From positions 1 through 64,000 of the forward strand of contig CAZWZF010000001.1 of assembly GCA_964638715.1 (NCBI GenBank): a stretch of DNA of 64,000 bases, written 5' to 3'. Below the pieces are notes generated by a model that worked only from the letters and a program-made list of their open reading frames with translations, did not search any database and was not told where the DNA came from. This document shows positions 27,240 to 35,716 of the stretch, in pieces. The DNA is from JBAXQQ01 sp037131695. Lineage in GTDB: Bacteria; Armatimonadota; Hebobacteria; CAIYQO01. Every line of letters starts with the position of its first letter. Position 1 is the first letter of the stretch. The translations under genes and the position numbers were made by a program.

Positions 27240-28352
27240 TTATTCTTCAGACATTCCTTCTACTGCTTCTTCCCAGTCAAGAAATACCTGGCTTGCACCC
27301 AGCGATTGTGCTTGCTTAAGGCATCGTTCTGCTTTCATGGTTAGCTGTTCATGAGATGTTACAGTAGAAGATAAACTGGCGATGCCAATACCTGCAGTCA
27401 GGTTCCAAATTTCATCGCTTCCGGTGTCAATTACACCTGTTACTTTTTCACGTAATCTTTCTGCTACTACCACCGCACCCAATGCCGGGGTGTTTGGCAG
27501 CATAATTGCAAAGATACCTTCATCATAAGCAGATGGCAGGTCGCGTCCACGAATTGAACGAGACAAGATTTCAGCCATACGACGTAATGCAGATTCTACC
27601 ACGCCATACCCATAAGCATCAGCGGCTTCGCGAATTCCATCGACAGCTACTAATAAAATGGATAATTGACCGCCTATATTTACAGTATCATGTGTAACAC
27701 GTTCTAATTCAGCGACAAAATAAGATCTTACAGGCAAATTAGTGATTTTATCTATTTCCTGCTCATCTGGAGTAATTGTTTCACCGTGTGCGGCAAGACG
27801 AGAAGTGAATTGTTCAATAATTCCCTGCATTCGCGATTCGCGCAACCGAGTTGCCAATTGATTTGCCATTAATGCAAAGAAATCTTCTTCTACTTGCTCT
27901 AATGATTTCACATCTTTAAAGCCTAAAACGATAGCTCCTAACGGAGCGCCATGAACATACAAAGGTGCGATTATACAACTCTTCAAAATATTGCTGGTAA
28001 CAGGCTTTCCCTCTGGTGTTTTAGGAATATTAGGATGGTCATTAACATCGATAATCGTGAAGATATCGGTTGCACCATCTTTCATTACCCGCTCTACCGG
28101 TCCAACCACCTGGGTCATGGGTGACATTTTTCCGTCATTATTTCCATGGGTAGCAGCAACAGAAATAACTTTACCGCGATAAAGCATTACTGCACCATAA
28201 TCGGCATTTAAATATAATCTCATTCTGTCTAAAACATAATTCAAACAGCCGGCTTCATTGGGCATGGAAGTAAGTGATTGAACACCATCTCTCAAAATGC
28301 TCAATGCGGCTTTTTGTATATCGCCAGAAGATATTTCATTAAAAGTTGACAT
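27240..28352 (-). CDS. GAF domain protein with degenerate GGDEF domain
   Basis: A 370-residue cytoplasmic protein. Residues about 20-175 form a GAF domain (YVLDRMRLYLNADYGAVMLYRG..., LYVHGAPLGAIVLGF). Residues about 200-360 look like a GGDEF domain, but the signature is DEGIF (277-281) where GGDEF should be, and no I-site RxxD precedes it in the usual place. Diguanylate cyclase activity is therefore unlikely; it may instead bind nucleotide or serve as a protein-interaction sensor. AAGAAGAG lies upstream of the ATG. Single gene; partner unknown. Confidence 0.75.
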   Translation of the reverse strand: MSTFNEISSGDIQKAALSILRDGVQSLTSMPNEAGCLNYVLDRMRLYLNADYGAVMLYRGKVISVAATHGNNDGKMSPMTQVVGPVERVMKDGATDIFTIIDVNDHPNIPKTPEGKPVTSNILKSCIIAPLYVHGAPLGAIVLGFKDVKSLEQVEEDFFALMANQLATRLRESRMQGIIEQFTSRLAAHGETITPDEQEIDKITNLPVRSYFVAELERVTHDTVNIGGQLSILLVAVDGIREAADAYGYGVVESALRRMAEILSRSIRGRDLPSAYDEGIFAIMLPNTPALGAVVVAERLREKVTGVIDTGSDEIWNLTAGIGIASLSSTVTSHEQLTMKAERCLKQAQSLGASQVFLDWEEAVEGMSEE

Positions 28353-28467
28353 AGTGTTTTCTCTTCTTTAGACTTATCAAGAAATAAATAATAGCATCTT
28401 TTGGATAAGTCTTTCATATAATAGCTTTTTTAATTATACATTACTTTACTGTTAATTGCGATAATTA

Positions 28468-29112
28468 TCAATAACATCTTGCATGTTTTTCTAATATTTG
28501 TACAAAATTATTTACTGTGGCTGATAAATCAGGCGAATTCTGGAAAACACCTATACCTGCCAGTCCAAATGCGCCAGCAGACAAACAATCAGCAGCATTA
28601 TTTATATTAATTCCACCTAAAGCAAAAATCGGGATTTTAACGATTGATGAAACATTCTTTAACCTTTCAATTCCAACAGGATCACCCAACTTTGCTTTCG
28701 ATTGGGTAAAAAATATTGGACCATAAGTAACAAAATCTGCTCCGCCTTTCTCAGCAGAAATTGCTTCTTCTAACGTATGGGTAGAAACACCGATAATCGC
28801 ATTATCAGGCATTATTCTTCTCAATGCATCTACAGGCATTCCTGTAGAAGTGATATGAATGCCGTCAGCACCAGCAGCCAATGCAATATCTGCTCTATCA
28901 TTTATTAAAACTTTAACACCAGCAGGTCTTAACAACTCAACAGCTTGTACAGTAAGGTTGTATAACTCTGATGGAGGTAAATGTTTCTCACGAATTTGTA
29001 CCATTTTTACCCCTGACTCAGCAACATGGGATAAAAATTTCATTATATCTTGATTGATTAATGATTTCTGATCAGTAATCAAATATAAACGGAATAACTC
29101 TGTTCGTAACAT
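28468..29112 (-). CDS. thiE: Thiamine-phosphate synthase
   Basis: A 214-residue TIM barrel. MVQIREKHLP, VLINDRADIAL, GADGIHI, IIGVSTHTLEEA and VTYGPIF, with ALGGIN near the C-terminus, are hallmark ThiE/TenI motifs. ThiE joins HMP-PP and HET-P to thiamine phosphate. The usual HLGQ stretch reads HITSTGMP here, and a TenI regulator/tautomerase is the alternative; the presence of thiC in the window favours ThiE. It has a poor Shine-Dalgarno and lies divergently from the PDH E1 gene. No TPP riboswitch is visible upstream. Confidence 0.85.
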   Translation of the reverse strand: MLRTELFRLYLITDQKSLINQDIMKFLSHVAESGVKMVQIREKHLPPSELYNLTVQAVELLRPAGVKVLINDRADIALAAGADGIHITSTGMPVDALRRIMPDNAIIGVSTHTLEEAISAEKGGADFVTYGPIFFTQSKAKLGDPVGIERLKNVSSIVKIPIFALGGININNAADCLSAGAFGLAGIGVFQNSPDLSATVNNFVQILEKHARCY

Positions 29113-29184
29113 CTGTATAAATATGCATAATTTTACTGTATTATGTCAATATATATTAAAATGCTCGTTTTTGTCCATTTGTGA

Positions 29185-29214
29185 TTGACTTTGCTCATTT
29201 TAAAATGGTAAAAT
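29185..29214 (+). promoter_or_regulatory. Promoter of the PDH E1 gene
   Basis: TTGACT (29185-29190), 18-base spacer, TAAAAT (29209-29214) preceded by ATGG, giving a TGG-extended -10. The start of transcription would fall near 29221, with a leader of about 45 bases that carries a hairpin and a good Shine-Dalgarno (CGGAGG). Confidence 0.6.
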
Positions 29215-29232
29215 ATTTATGAAAATAAAAAC

Positions 29233-29246
29233 GCGCAGAAATGCGC
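29233..29246 (+). promoter_or_regulatory. GAAA-tetraloop hairpin in the PDH E1 leader
   Basis: GCGCA (29233-29237) pairs with TGCGC (29242-29246) around a GAAA tetraloop. It lies upstream of the Shine-Dalgarno without covering it, so it may stabilise the 5' end of the mRNA. No riboswitch consensus recognised. Confidence 0.4.
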
Positions 29247-29265
29247 TTATCTTTCGGAGGTTATC

Positions 29266-31563
29266 ATGAAAGATTATTGCGTATCACCGGATTTTACTCC
29301 TGGTGTTATCGAAATCAAACCCATTCCAAAGTTTCAATATACTGGAACTATGCAGGATGAATTGAAGAGTGGCAAATTAACCCGTGAAGACGCTCTTAAT
29401 TTACTTACTTTAATGTCAACAATTCGTTCCTTTGAAGAATGTATTGTTGATTCAAAAGACGGCAAATGGGAACCAAAGGAAGGTTTTAAATTTGTCGGTG
29501 CCAGCCATTTATCTATTGGCCAGGAAGCAGTACCTACCGGAGCATTAGCCGTAATTAATAAAGATGACCTGATTACCTCTACCCATCGCGGACATGGTCA
29601 TGGTATTGCAAAAGCTTATTACGCACTCCAGGATATGAATAAGGAAGAATTGATTCAATGGTTAATTATCAGCGGAGAAACCACTGAGAACATAGCAAAA
29701 GCCAAGAACGGCAGCCTTGCCGACGCTTTAGAAATTGCAATTGACCTTCATCTGTTTAAGACATTCGCAGAACTTTTTGGGAAAGAAGAAGGATACTGCA
29801 GAGGCCGTGGCGGCGGAATGCACATAGCAGACTTCCATGTAGGACATCTTGGTGCAAACGCAATCGTTGGTGGTTCATTCGCTATCGCAACTGGTGCTGC
29901 AATGGCATCTGTTAAGTTAGGAAATGACAATATATGTATTTGTTTTATCGGCGATGGCGCAGTAAATAACGGCATTGGCGCTGAAGCAATGAACTTTGCC
30001 GCTCAAGATCAGTTTGAAAAAGGCACACCGGTAATTTTCCTGGTTGAAAATAATCAATATGGAATGACCGGGCAACAAGATAAAGAAGTAACCGGCATTG
30101 ATTACCTGGCACAACGCGCCGCTGGTTTCGCCCGTGATAATATGCACGCTGAAGTCGTTAACGGTATGGATGTTTTAGCCGTTAGAGAAGCATTAGGCAG
30201 AGCCGTTGCAACATGCCGTGCAGGTGAAGGCCCGGTTTTCCTTGAATGTGAAACATATCGTTATTACGGTCACTCATTATCTGACCTGCGCGATACATAT
30301 CGTACAAAAGAAGAAGAACAGTGCTGGCATGATATTGATGCAATTGACAGATATATTGATAAATTAGTAGATGCAAGTGTAGCAACTCGAGAAGAATTGG
30401 TCGAATTAACTGATGCCGTTCGCGAACGTGTTCGTGCTGCTGGTGTAAAAGCTGCTGTTGAAGGAACCGATCCTGATCCATCTTCAATGTTGGATGGTTT
30501 ATTCTCACCGAATGAATGTGTCGATTGTGATGATGCACAAAAAACAGTTTTAGAAAAAGAACCCCGAAAAACACGTCGTGACAAAGAAGGACAAATTTTT
30601 GTACGCCAGGCAGTAGCAGAAGCATTAATAGAAGAAATGGTTAATGACCAGCGCGTAATTTTATATGGTGAAGATGTTGCAGATTATGGGGGAGCATTTC
30701 AGGTAACCCGTGGTATCATCGACATTTTTGGTCGTGACCGTTGTTTCAATGCGCCTATCTCTGAATCTGCGATTATCGGCGTTGCAGTTGGCGCCGCTGC
30801 TGCAGGATTGCGACCAGTTTGCGAATTAATGTATATTGACTTCATCCTGATGGCAATGGACCAGGTAGGAAATCAAGCTGCCAAGAATCGCTATATGTTC
30901 GGTGGTAAAGCTGAGCTGCCAATGGTTATCCGCACCACAGTCGGTGGCGGTAAAGGTTATGCAGGACAGCATAGCCAGAGCCTGGAAGCTGTTTGCACAA
31001 TGATTCCTGGCCTGAAAGTTGTTGCACCAAGTACTGCTTATGATGCAAAAGGCTTGTTAAAATCTGCAATTCGCGACAATAACCCGGTTGTATTCATCGA
31101 ACATCAATCAATCTACACTTTAAAAGGTTACTGCCCTGAAGAAGAATATCTGATTCCATTAGGCAAGGCCGCTATTCGCCGTGAAGGTACTGATGTAACA
31201 ATAGTCGGATATTCAAATCCAATATTGATTGCCCAGGAAGCCGCAGAATTAGCAGCTCAGGAAGGGATAAGTTGCGAGGTTATTGACCTTAGAACTCTTG
31301 CCCCTATGGATGAAGAAACTGTTCTTAACTCATTGAAGAAAACAGGCAGATTAGTGTGTGTTAACCAAGCTCCTAAAACCGGATGCTTCAGTGAGCATAT
31401 CGTTGCTAAAATGTATGAACTTGGATTTGAATATTTCAAATCAGCAGCACAAATCATTGCAGCATACGACTGCCCGCCGCCGATGGCAGCGACATTAGAA
31501 TGCGAGTTCCAGCCAAATACCCGCCGAATACTGGAAGGCATTCGCGCATCAATGAAGAAATAA
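29266..31563 (+). CDS. Pyruvate (2-oxo acid) dehydrogenase E1, alpha and beta subunits fused
   Basis: 765 residues: an E1-alpha domain (about 1-410) and an E1-beta domain (about 440-765) in one chain. The thiamine-diphosphate motif GDGAVNNG...N occurs in CFIGDGAVNNGIGAEAMNFAAQ, preceded by THRGHGHGIAKA and GRGGGMHIADF, typical of PDH/acetoin-type alpha chains. The beta part has ILYGEDVADYGGAFQVTRG, FNAPISESAIIG and VIDLRTLAPMDEETV. It decarboxylates pyruvate or a related 2-oxo acid and passes the acyl group to lipoyl-E2. A clear promoter and Shine-Dalgarno precede it, and an E2-type gene follows after 62 bases. Pyruvate is the likely, but not proven, substrate. Confidence 0.88.
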   Translation: MKDYCVSPDFTPGVIEIKPIPKFQYTGTMQDELKSGKLTREDALNLLTLMSTIRSFEECIVDSKDGKWEPKEGFKFVGASHLSIGQEAVPTGALAVINKDDLITSTHRGHGHGIAKAYYALQDMNKEELIQWLIISGETTENIAKAKNGSLADALEIAIDLHLFKTFAELFGKEEGYCRGRGGGMHIADFHVGHLGANAIVGGSFAIATGAAMASVKLGNDNICICFIGDGAVNNGIGAEAMNFAAQDQFEKGTPVIFLVENNQYGMTGQQDKEVTGIDYLAQRAAGFARDNMHAEVVNGMDVLAVREALGRAVATCRAGEGPVFLECETYRYYGHSLSDLRDTYRTKEEEQCWHDIDAIDRYIDKLVDASVATREELVELTDAVRERVRAAGVKAAVEGTDPDPSSMLDGLFSPNECVDCDDAQKTVLEKEPRKTRRDKEGQIFVRQAVAEALIEEMVNDQRVILYGEDVADYGGAFQVTRGIIDIFGRDRCFNAPISESAIIGVAVGAAAAGLRPVCELMYIDFILMAMDQVGNQAAKNRYMFGGKAELPMVIRTTVGGGKGYAGQHSQSLEAVCTMIPGLKVVAPSTAYDAKGLLKSAIRDNNPVVFIEHQSIYTLKGYCPEEEYLIPLGKAAIRREGTDVTIVGYSNPILIAQEAAELAAQEGISCEVIDLRTLAPMDEETVLNSLKKTGRLVCVNQAPKTGCFSEHIVAKMYELGFEYFKSAAQIIAAYDCPPPMAATLECEFQPNTRRILEGIRASMKK

Positions 31564-31574
31564 AATGTTTGAGT

Positions 31575-31605
31575 CTCCCCCAATTTAACATATAGATTGG
31601 GGGAG
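31575..31605 (+). terminator. Intercistronic hairpin between E1 and E2 genes
   Basis: A perfect 10-bp stem (31575-31584 with 31596-31605) closes an 11-base loop. No T-run follows, and the E2 Shine-Dalgarno (AGAGGAG) starts a few bases later, so it is probably an mRNA-stability or processing element, or a partial terminator that lowers E2 relative to E1. Confidence 0.5.
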
Positions 31606-31625
31606 TAATTAAGAGGAGACAGGTT

Positions 31626-32339
31626 ATGACAGAAGAAATTTCAGATAAAACAGTCGTTACCCTGGGACCGATAAGAAAAGTTATTGCCGAAAGAATGACC
31701 TTAAGCAAAACCACCATTCCACATGCGTATGTTATGATGGATATTGATATGACTGCAGCTTTATGGTTTCGCGCGGAATTCAATGCGGGTGGTCATGGCA
31801 ATGCCGATGGTGTTAAAATATCAGTTAATGACCTGGTGTTGAAAGCAACCGCAATGGCTTTAGCGAAAATACCGGCAGTTAACAGCACATTTGAAGATGG
31901 TGCCGTAATCATTCATCATAATGTTAATGTTGGTGTTGTTGTTGCAATTGATAATGACGAAGGGATCCTTGTACCAGTATTTAAAAATGCCGATCAAACT
32001 GCACTGATAGAATTAGGCAAAAATGTTCGTGAAAAAGCTGATTTGGCACGCAGAAAAAAAATTCGTGCAAGAGACAGTATGGATGGTACATTTACTATTA
32101 GCAATGTTGGCATGTTTGGTGCAAATTACCTAATAGCGGTAGTACAACCGCCTCAAACTGGTATATTAGGGATAGGCGCTGTAAAAAAAGTTCCATCAGT
32201 AGTTGAAGATCAAGTAGTAATCCGCTCGATTATGGGAGTAGCATTATCATTTGACCATCGCGCGATAGACGGTGCTGTCGGAGCAAAGTTCCTTGCAGAA
32301 TTAAACTCAATATTGCAAGAGCCACTTAAGTTGTTATAA
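31626..32339 (+). CDS. 2-oxo acid dehydrogenase E2 acyltransferase, catalytic core only
   Basis: 237 residues that match only the catalytic domain of dihydrolipoamide acyltransferase: IRKVIAERMTLSKTTIPHAY at the start, INDLVLKATAMAL-like text, GTFTISNVGMFG, and SFDHRAIDGAVGAKFL near the end, with catalytic His211 and Asp215. The lipoyl domain(s) and the peripheral subunit-binding domain, which normally precede the core, are absent and there is no upstream open frame to supply them. AGAGGAG gives a good start. A lipoyl protein and E3 must be encoded elsewhere, if the complex is functional. Confidence 0.85.
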   Translation: MTEEISDKTVVTLGPIRKVIAERMTLSKTTIPHAYVMMDIDMTAALWFRAEFNAGGHGNADGVKISVNDLVLKATAMALAKIPAVNSTFEDGAVIIHHNVNVGVVVAIDNDEGILVPVFKNADQTALIELGKNVREKADLARRKKIRARDSMDGTFTISNVGMFGANYLIAVVQPPQTGILGIGAVKKVPSVVEDQVVIRSIMGVALSFDHRAIDGAVGAKFLAELNSILQEPLKLL

Positions 32340-32348
32340 AACGTATAT

Positions 32349-32371
32349 CCGGCGGATTAACTGTCCGCCGG
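32349..32371. terminator. Bidirectional GC-rich hairpin between E2 and pabBC
   Basis: CCGGCGGA (32349-32356) pairs with TCCGCCGG (32364-32371) around a 7-base loop. It lies between convergent genes and overlaps the stop and final codons of the minus-strand pabBC. No long U-run follows on either strand. Confidence 0.6.
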
Positions 32372-34081
32372 TTCCACATCTACAGGTATCCATTCGCGTA
32401 CTGAATTTATTAAAAATACTTTATCAGCTTTCATTAATTCATTAACAGTTATTACTGATTCAACAATTTGTTTTTGATCCAACAAATATTGACGAAATGT
32501 CCCATTTAATAATCCACAATCTATAAATGGTGTAAATAATTTACCATCTTTTTCTATTACAATATTCGCAATGGTACTTTCAGTTACTTCACCTAATTCA
32601 TTCACGAAAATAATGTCGTCAAACTCAGAATATTTTTTACGAGCATTTTCATATATATCTCTATATGTTGTTTTGTGATACAAAATTCTGTTTCTACTAT
32701 TTATTGATAATTCTGATATTTTAACTCGCCAATTTTCAGGTTTTCTTATTAGATACTTCTTAATTTCAATTTTAAATTCACCATTCTTATTTAATTCAAC
32801 CCGTATAATTGATTTGTCTTCAGTAATTGCCAATTTTGTTAATTTTTCTTCTAAATCACTTTCATTAAAGATAAATCCAAAATAATCGGCTGAATTTGCT
32901 AATCTCTTTAAATGATATTCTTTAAGAAATATTTCCGTTTTTCTCCAAAGCATTGTTTCAAACAATGAAAACTCTTTAGAATCAGCAGTAATTACCAAGG
33001 ATTTGTGCAAAGTCTCTTCATATTCATCATCAGAAGATGAATCCCAGGTAATTCCACCACCCACCCCATATTCAATGGTTCTATTTTTCAAATTGATTAA
33101 TGATGTTCTTATCGCTACATTAAAAACAGCATTGCAGCCCGGTTTTATCATCCCAATAGATCCAGTATATATCTCACGAGATTCTTCTTCTAATTCATTG
33201 ATGATTTCCATTGTTCGTACTTTGGGAGCACCTGTAATTGACGCTGATGGAAATAATGCAGAAAATATTTCTACAAGACTTGCATCTGTAATAGCTGAAA
33301 CATCAGAAATCATTTGCCATACTGATGGATATTTCTCAACTTTAAATAACTCTGTTTTTATACTGCCAATTTCTGCTATTTTTCCTAAATCATTTCTTAC
33401 CATATCAACAATCATTAAATTTTCTGCTCGATTTTTATCTGATTGCTGCAGCCATTGGGCCATTTGAATATCTATTTCATAAATACATTTACGTGGCGCA
33501 GTTCCTTTCATCGGCTTGCAATGTATCTTATTTCCTTCTTTTTCGAAAAATAATTCCGGCGAGACAGATACAATAGCAAAGTCATCACACTGCAGGAATA
33601 CGCTGTATATTGATGGCTGAGCATTATATAAATAAGAAAATAAATCAATTGGTTCACCGACAAAAGATCCATTTAATTTATATGTGTAATTTACCTGATA
33701 AGTATCTCCAGCAGCGATATATTCTTTGATTTGGTGAATTTTATTTTCATATTCAGCCTTCGTAACAGTTGATATCAATTGCGGCAATGTAAAATTATTT
33801 ACTGCCGGCAAGGAAACAGATTGATAATCTTTATATATTCCAAACATCATTAATGGATATCTCGATTTCTTCACATTTAAGACTGCATCAAATCCTGAAG
33901 ATGCTTCAAAGCTGATATATCCAACTGCAAAATAACCATTTTTAGTTAATAACTCAACTTCAGAAAAACTATTAATAATTTCTTCAACAGAATAAGCAAT
34001 AATAATCTGCGTTGGATTCTCAAAAAGAATCCAACCGGGATTTGATTTATCATTATCATAAATAATTGCTTTAAAGTTCAT
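32357..34081 (-). CDS. pabBC: Aminodeoxychorismate synthase component I fused to aminodeoxychorismate lyase
   Basis: 574 residues with two enzyme domains. The first (about 1-340) is PabB: GDTYQVNYTYKLNG, CKPMKGTAPRK (PIKGT-type motif, catalytic Lys), ENLMIVDMVRNDLG, SITGAPKVRTMEII and EIYTGSIGM. The second (about 370-574) is PabC-like, class IV aminotransferase fold, with Lys470 in YHKTTYRDIY as the PLP lysine and VNELGEVTEST. Together they turn chorismate and ammonia into 4-aminobenzoate for folate. The glutaminase PabA is not here. The start codon follows directly after the U-tract of the upstream gene's terminator and has no Shine-Dalgarno. Confidence 0.92.
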   Translation of the reverse strand: MNFKAIIYDNDKSNPGWILFENPTQIIIAYSVEEIINSFSEVELLTKNGYFAVGYISFEASSGFDAVLNVKKSRYPLMMFGIYKDYQSVSLPAVNNFTLPQLISTVTKAEYENKIHQIKEYIAAGDTYQVNYTYKLNGSFVGEPIDLFSYLYNAQPSIYSVFLQCDDFAIVSVSPELFFEKEGNKIHCKPMKGTAPRKCIYEIDIQMAQWLQQSDKNRAENLMIVDMVRNDLGKIAEIGSIKTELFKVEKYPSVWQMISDVSAITDASLVEIFSALFPSASITGAPKVRTMEIINELEEESREIYTGSIGMIKPGCNAVFNVAIRTSLINLKNRTIEYGVGGGITWDSSSDDEYEETLHKSLVITADSKEFSLFETMLWRKTEIFLKEYHLKRLANSADYFGFIFNESDLEEKLTKLAITEDKSIIRVELNKNGEFKIEIKKYLIRKPENWRVKISELSINSRNRILYHKTTYRDIYENARKKYSEFDDIIFVNELGEVTESTIANIVIEKDGKLFTPFIDCGLLNGTFRQYLLDQKQIVESVITVNELMKADKVFLINSVREWIPVDVEPADS

Positions 34082-34084
34082 AAT

Positions 34085-34120
34085 AAAAAAATCACCCCGC
34101 CAGTTTATTGACGAGGTGAT
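34085..34120 (-). terminator. Rho-independent terminator of the GH4 gene, ending at the pabBC start codon
   Basis: On the minus strand a 9-bp stem (34112-34120 with 34091-34099, one G-U pair) with a 12-base loop is followed by six further U residues (34085-34090). The pabBC AUG begins at 34081, 9 bases after the stem. It therefore sits where a Shine-Dalgarno would be expected. Confidence 0.85.
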
Positions 34121-34139
34121 AATGCCGTCAGTTCAAAAA

Positions 34140-35510
34140 TCAGCAACAACCTTCTTCACAGCTATCGCCATGTGAATGTCCGTGGTCATGACCGCATCCG
34201 CAACCATGTTCTTCAAATTGCGGTAACCATCCTTCATGTGCTTCAAATAAGTCATCAACCAGATTCCATATCTCTTCAAGGCTTAATTCAGCAGCAGTAT
34301 GCGGGTCCATCATAGCAGCCTGGTAAACATATTCTTTATTACCAGTTAACGCACCATAAACGGCAAGTTCTTGTACATTAATCTGAGTTCTATCCAATGC
34401 AGCGCAAACAGGAGGCAGGTTGCCAACTTTCATCGGTTGAATGCCATTTTTATCTATCAAACAAGGAACTTCTACACATGAACCTTTTGGAAGATTATCA
34501 ATCAAATCATTATTTAATACACTGCCATGAACCAGGGTAGGCACATTTGTTTCCATCGCATTTATGATCTGACTGCCATATTCTACTGATCGTTTCGGAT
34601 TTTCGAATCCTATACCATTTTCCAAGTCTTCTGCCATTTTTCCCCAACCGGCAATTTGATTTACACACCTGCGCGGATATTCATCCAAAGGAATGTGGTA
34701 TTGTTCAATTAAATCTTCCCGATTACGCTTAATATACCATGGACCATATTCGCTAAAATGTTCGCTGCTCTCAGTGATATAATAGCCTATTCGCATCATC
34801 ATATCTAACCGTACTTTATCCCAATCAGGACGATATTCACCAGAACCAACCAAGTCAAAAATACGAGGGTATAAATCTTCACCTTTATGCTCTAATGTTA
34901 AATAAAATGCCATGTGGTTAATACCTGCACAGGTAAAATTAACTTCAGCAGGATCAATGCCAAGCGCTCTTATCAGGTGGTGATGACTTCCTTGAACGCT
35001 ATGGCATAAACCTATGGTTTTAACTTCAGTTCCCACCAGCATTGCCCAGGTATTCATAGCCATCGGATTAACATAATTTAAAAAAGTAACATCCGGGCAT
35101 ACATCTTCCATTATGCGGCCATAATCAATCATTACAGGTATAGTACGCAAAGCACGGAATATACCGCCAATACCAAGTGTGTCTGCAATAGTTTGGCGTA
35201 ATCCATATTTTTTAGGAATTTCAAAGTCTGTGATAGTACAGGGATCATACCCACCGACTTGAATCATATTAATAGCGTAATCAGCACCTTCCAAAGCCTG
35301 GTAAGGGTCTGTTGTTGCAATAATTTTCGGGTTTGCATTCCAACTTTTCGCTACTTTCTGTGCCATTTTATATGAAGTCTCTAAACGAGATTCATCAATG
35401 TCATAAAGCACATAAGTGCCTTCATTTAAAGCAGGATATGACAAACAGTCAGACATTAAATTGCGGGCAAATACAGTACTACCCGCACCGATAAGAGTTA
35501 CTTTAGGCAT
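34140..35510 (-). CDS. Glycoside hydrolase family 4 (alpha-galactosidase/MelA type) with His/Cys-rich tail
   Basis: A 456-residue GH4 enzyme. The NAD-binding start KVTLIGAGSTVFARNL, NPMAMNTWAM, GLCHSVQGSHHHL (metal-binding Cys/His) and GINHMAF match MelA-type alpha-galactosidases/alpha-glucosidases, which cleave by an NAD+/Mn2+ redox mechanism in the cytoplasm. The last roughly 25 residues are unusual: CGCGHDHGHSHGDSCEEGCC, a metal-binding tail not normal in GH4. AGGA lies upstream of the ATG. It is a stand-alone gene ended by a strong terminator. Sugar specificity is not certain. Confidence 0.88.
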   Translation of the reverse strand: MPKVTLIGAGSTVFARNLMSDCLSYPALNEGTYVLYDIDESRLETSYKMAQKVAKSWNANPKIIATTDPYQALEGADYAINMIQVGGYDPCTITDFEIPKKYGLRQTIADTLGIGGIFRALRTIPVMIDYGRIMEDVCPDVTFLNYVNPMAMNTWAMLVGTEVKTIGLCHSVQGSHHHLIRALGIDPAEVNFTCAGINHMAFYLTLEHKGEDLYPRIFDLVGSGEYRPDWDKVRLDMMMRIGYYITESSEHFSEYGPWYIKRNREDLIEQYHIPLDEYPRRCVNQIAGWGKMAEDLENGIGFENPKRSVEYGSQIINAMETNVPTLVHGSVLNNDLIDNLPKGSCVEVPCLIDKNGIQPMKVGNLPPVCAALDRTQINVQELAVYGALTGNKEYVYQAAMMDPHTAAELSLEEIWNLVDDLFEAHEGWLPQFEEHGCGCGHDHGHSHGDSCEEGCC

Positions 35511-35531
35511 AATTATATCCTCAAAATATTA

Positions 35532-35552
35532 TTGCTTACTTTTTGTAAGCAA
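35532..35552. repeat. 8-bp inverted repeat upstream of the GH4 gene
   Basis: TTGCTTAC (35532-35539) and GTAAGCAA (35545-35552) flank a T5 spacer, 22 bases upstream of the GH4 start codon. It may be an operator or an mRNA hairpin. The rest of the 206-base gap to metG holds no visible gene. Confidence 0.45.
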
Positions 35553-35647
35553 ATAGTAATTACTGCAAAAATGGATTTTTACCTTTAAATAATGACTATT
35601 AATATGGATGGAATAAAATTGGATGCATGATATAACCAGTTGCTAAC

Positions 35648-35676
35648 TTCAACCGATTATTGATTTATGGTAAAAT
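35648..35676 (+). promoter_or_regulatory. Extended -10 promoter of metG
   Basis: TATGG-TAAAAT (TAAAAT at 35671-35676) with a weak -35 (TTCAAC, 35648-35653) at 17 bases. The same TATGGTAAAAT string occurs before the second pseudopilin gene, and close variants before PDH E1 and tmRNA. Confidence 0.55.
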
Positions 35677-35681
35677 TAACT

Positions 35682-35702
35682 CGCCAGTTTAGTTTTCTGG
35701 CG
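35682..35702 (+). promoter_or_regulatory. Hairpin in the metG leader
   Basis: CGCCAG (35682-35687) pairs with CTGGCG (35697-35702). It starts at about +1 of the predicted transcript and ends just before GAGGAG. It could protect the 5' end. No T-box or SAM-riboswitch motif is present. Confidence 0.4.
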
Positions 35703-35716
35703 TAGAGGAGTTATCT

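Noticed and set aside
30182..30625. Minus-strand open frame of 147 codons
   Set aside because: Antisense to PDH E1; low-complexity Leu/His/Gln composition typical of shadow frames.
35677..35716. T-box or SAM riboswitch before metG
   Set aside because: The leader is about 35 bases with only a 6-bp hairpin; no T-box sequence or antiterminator.
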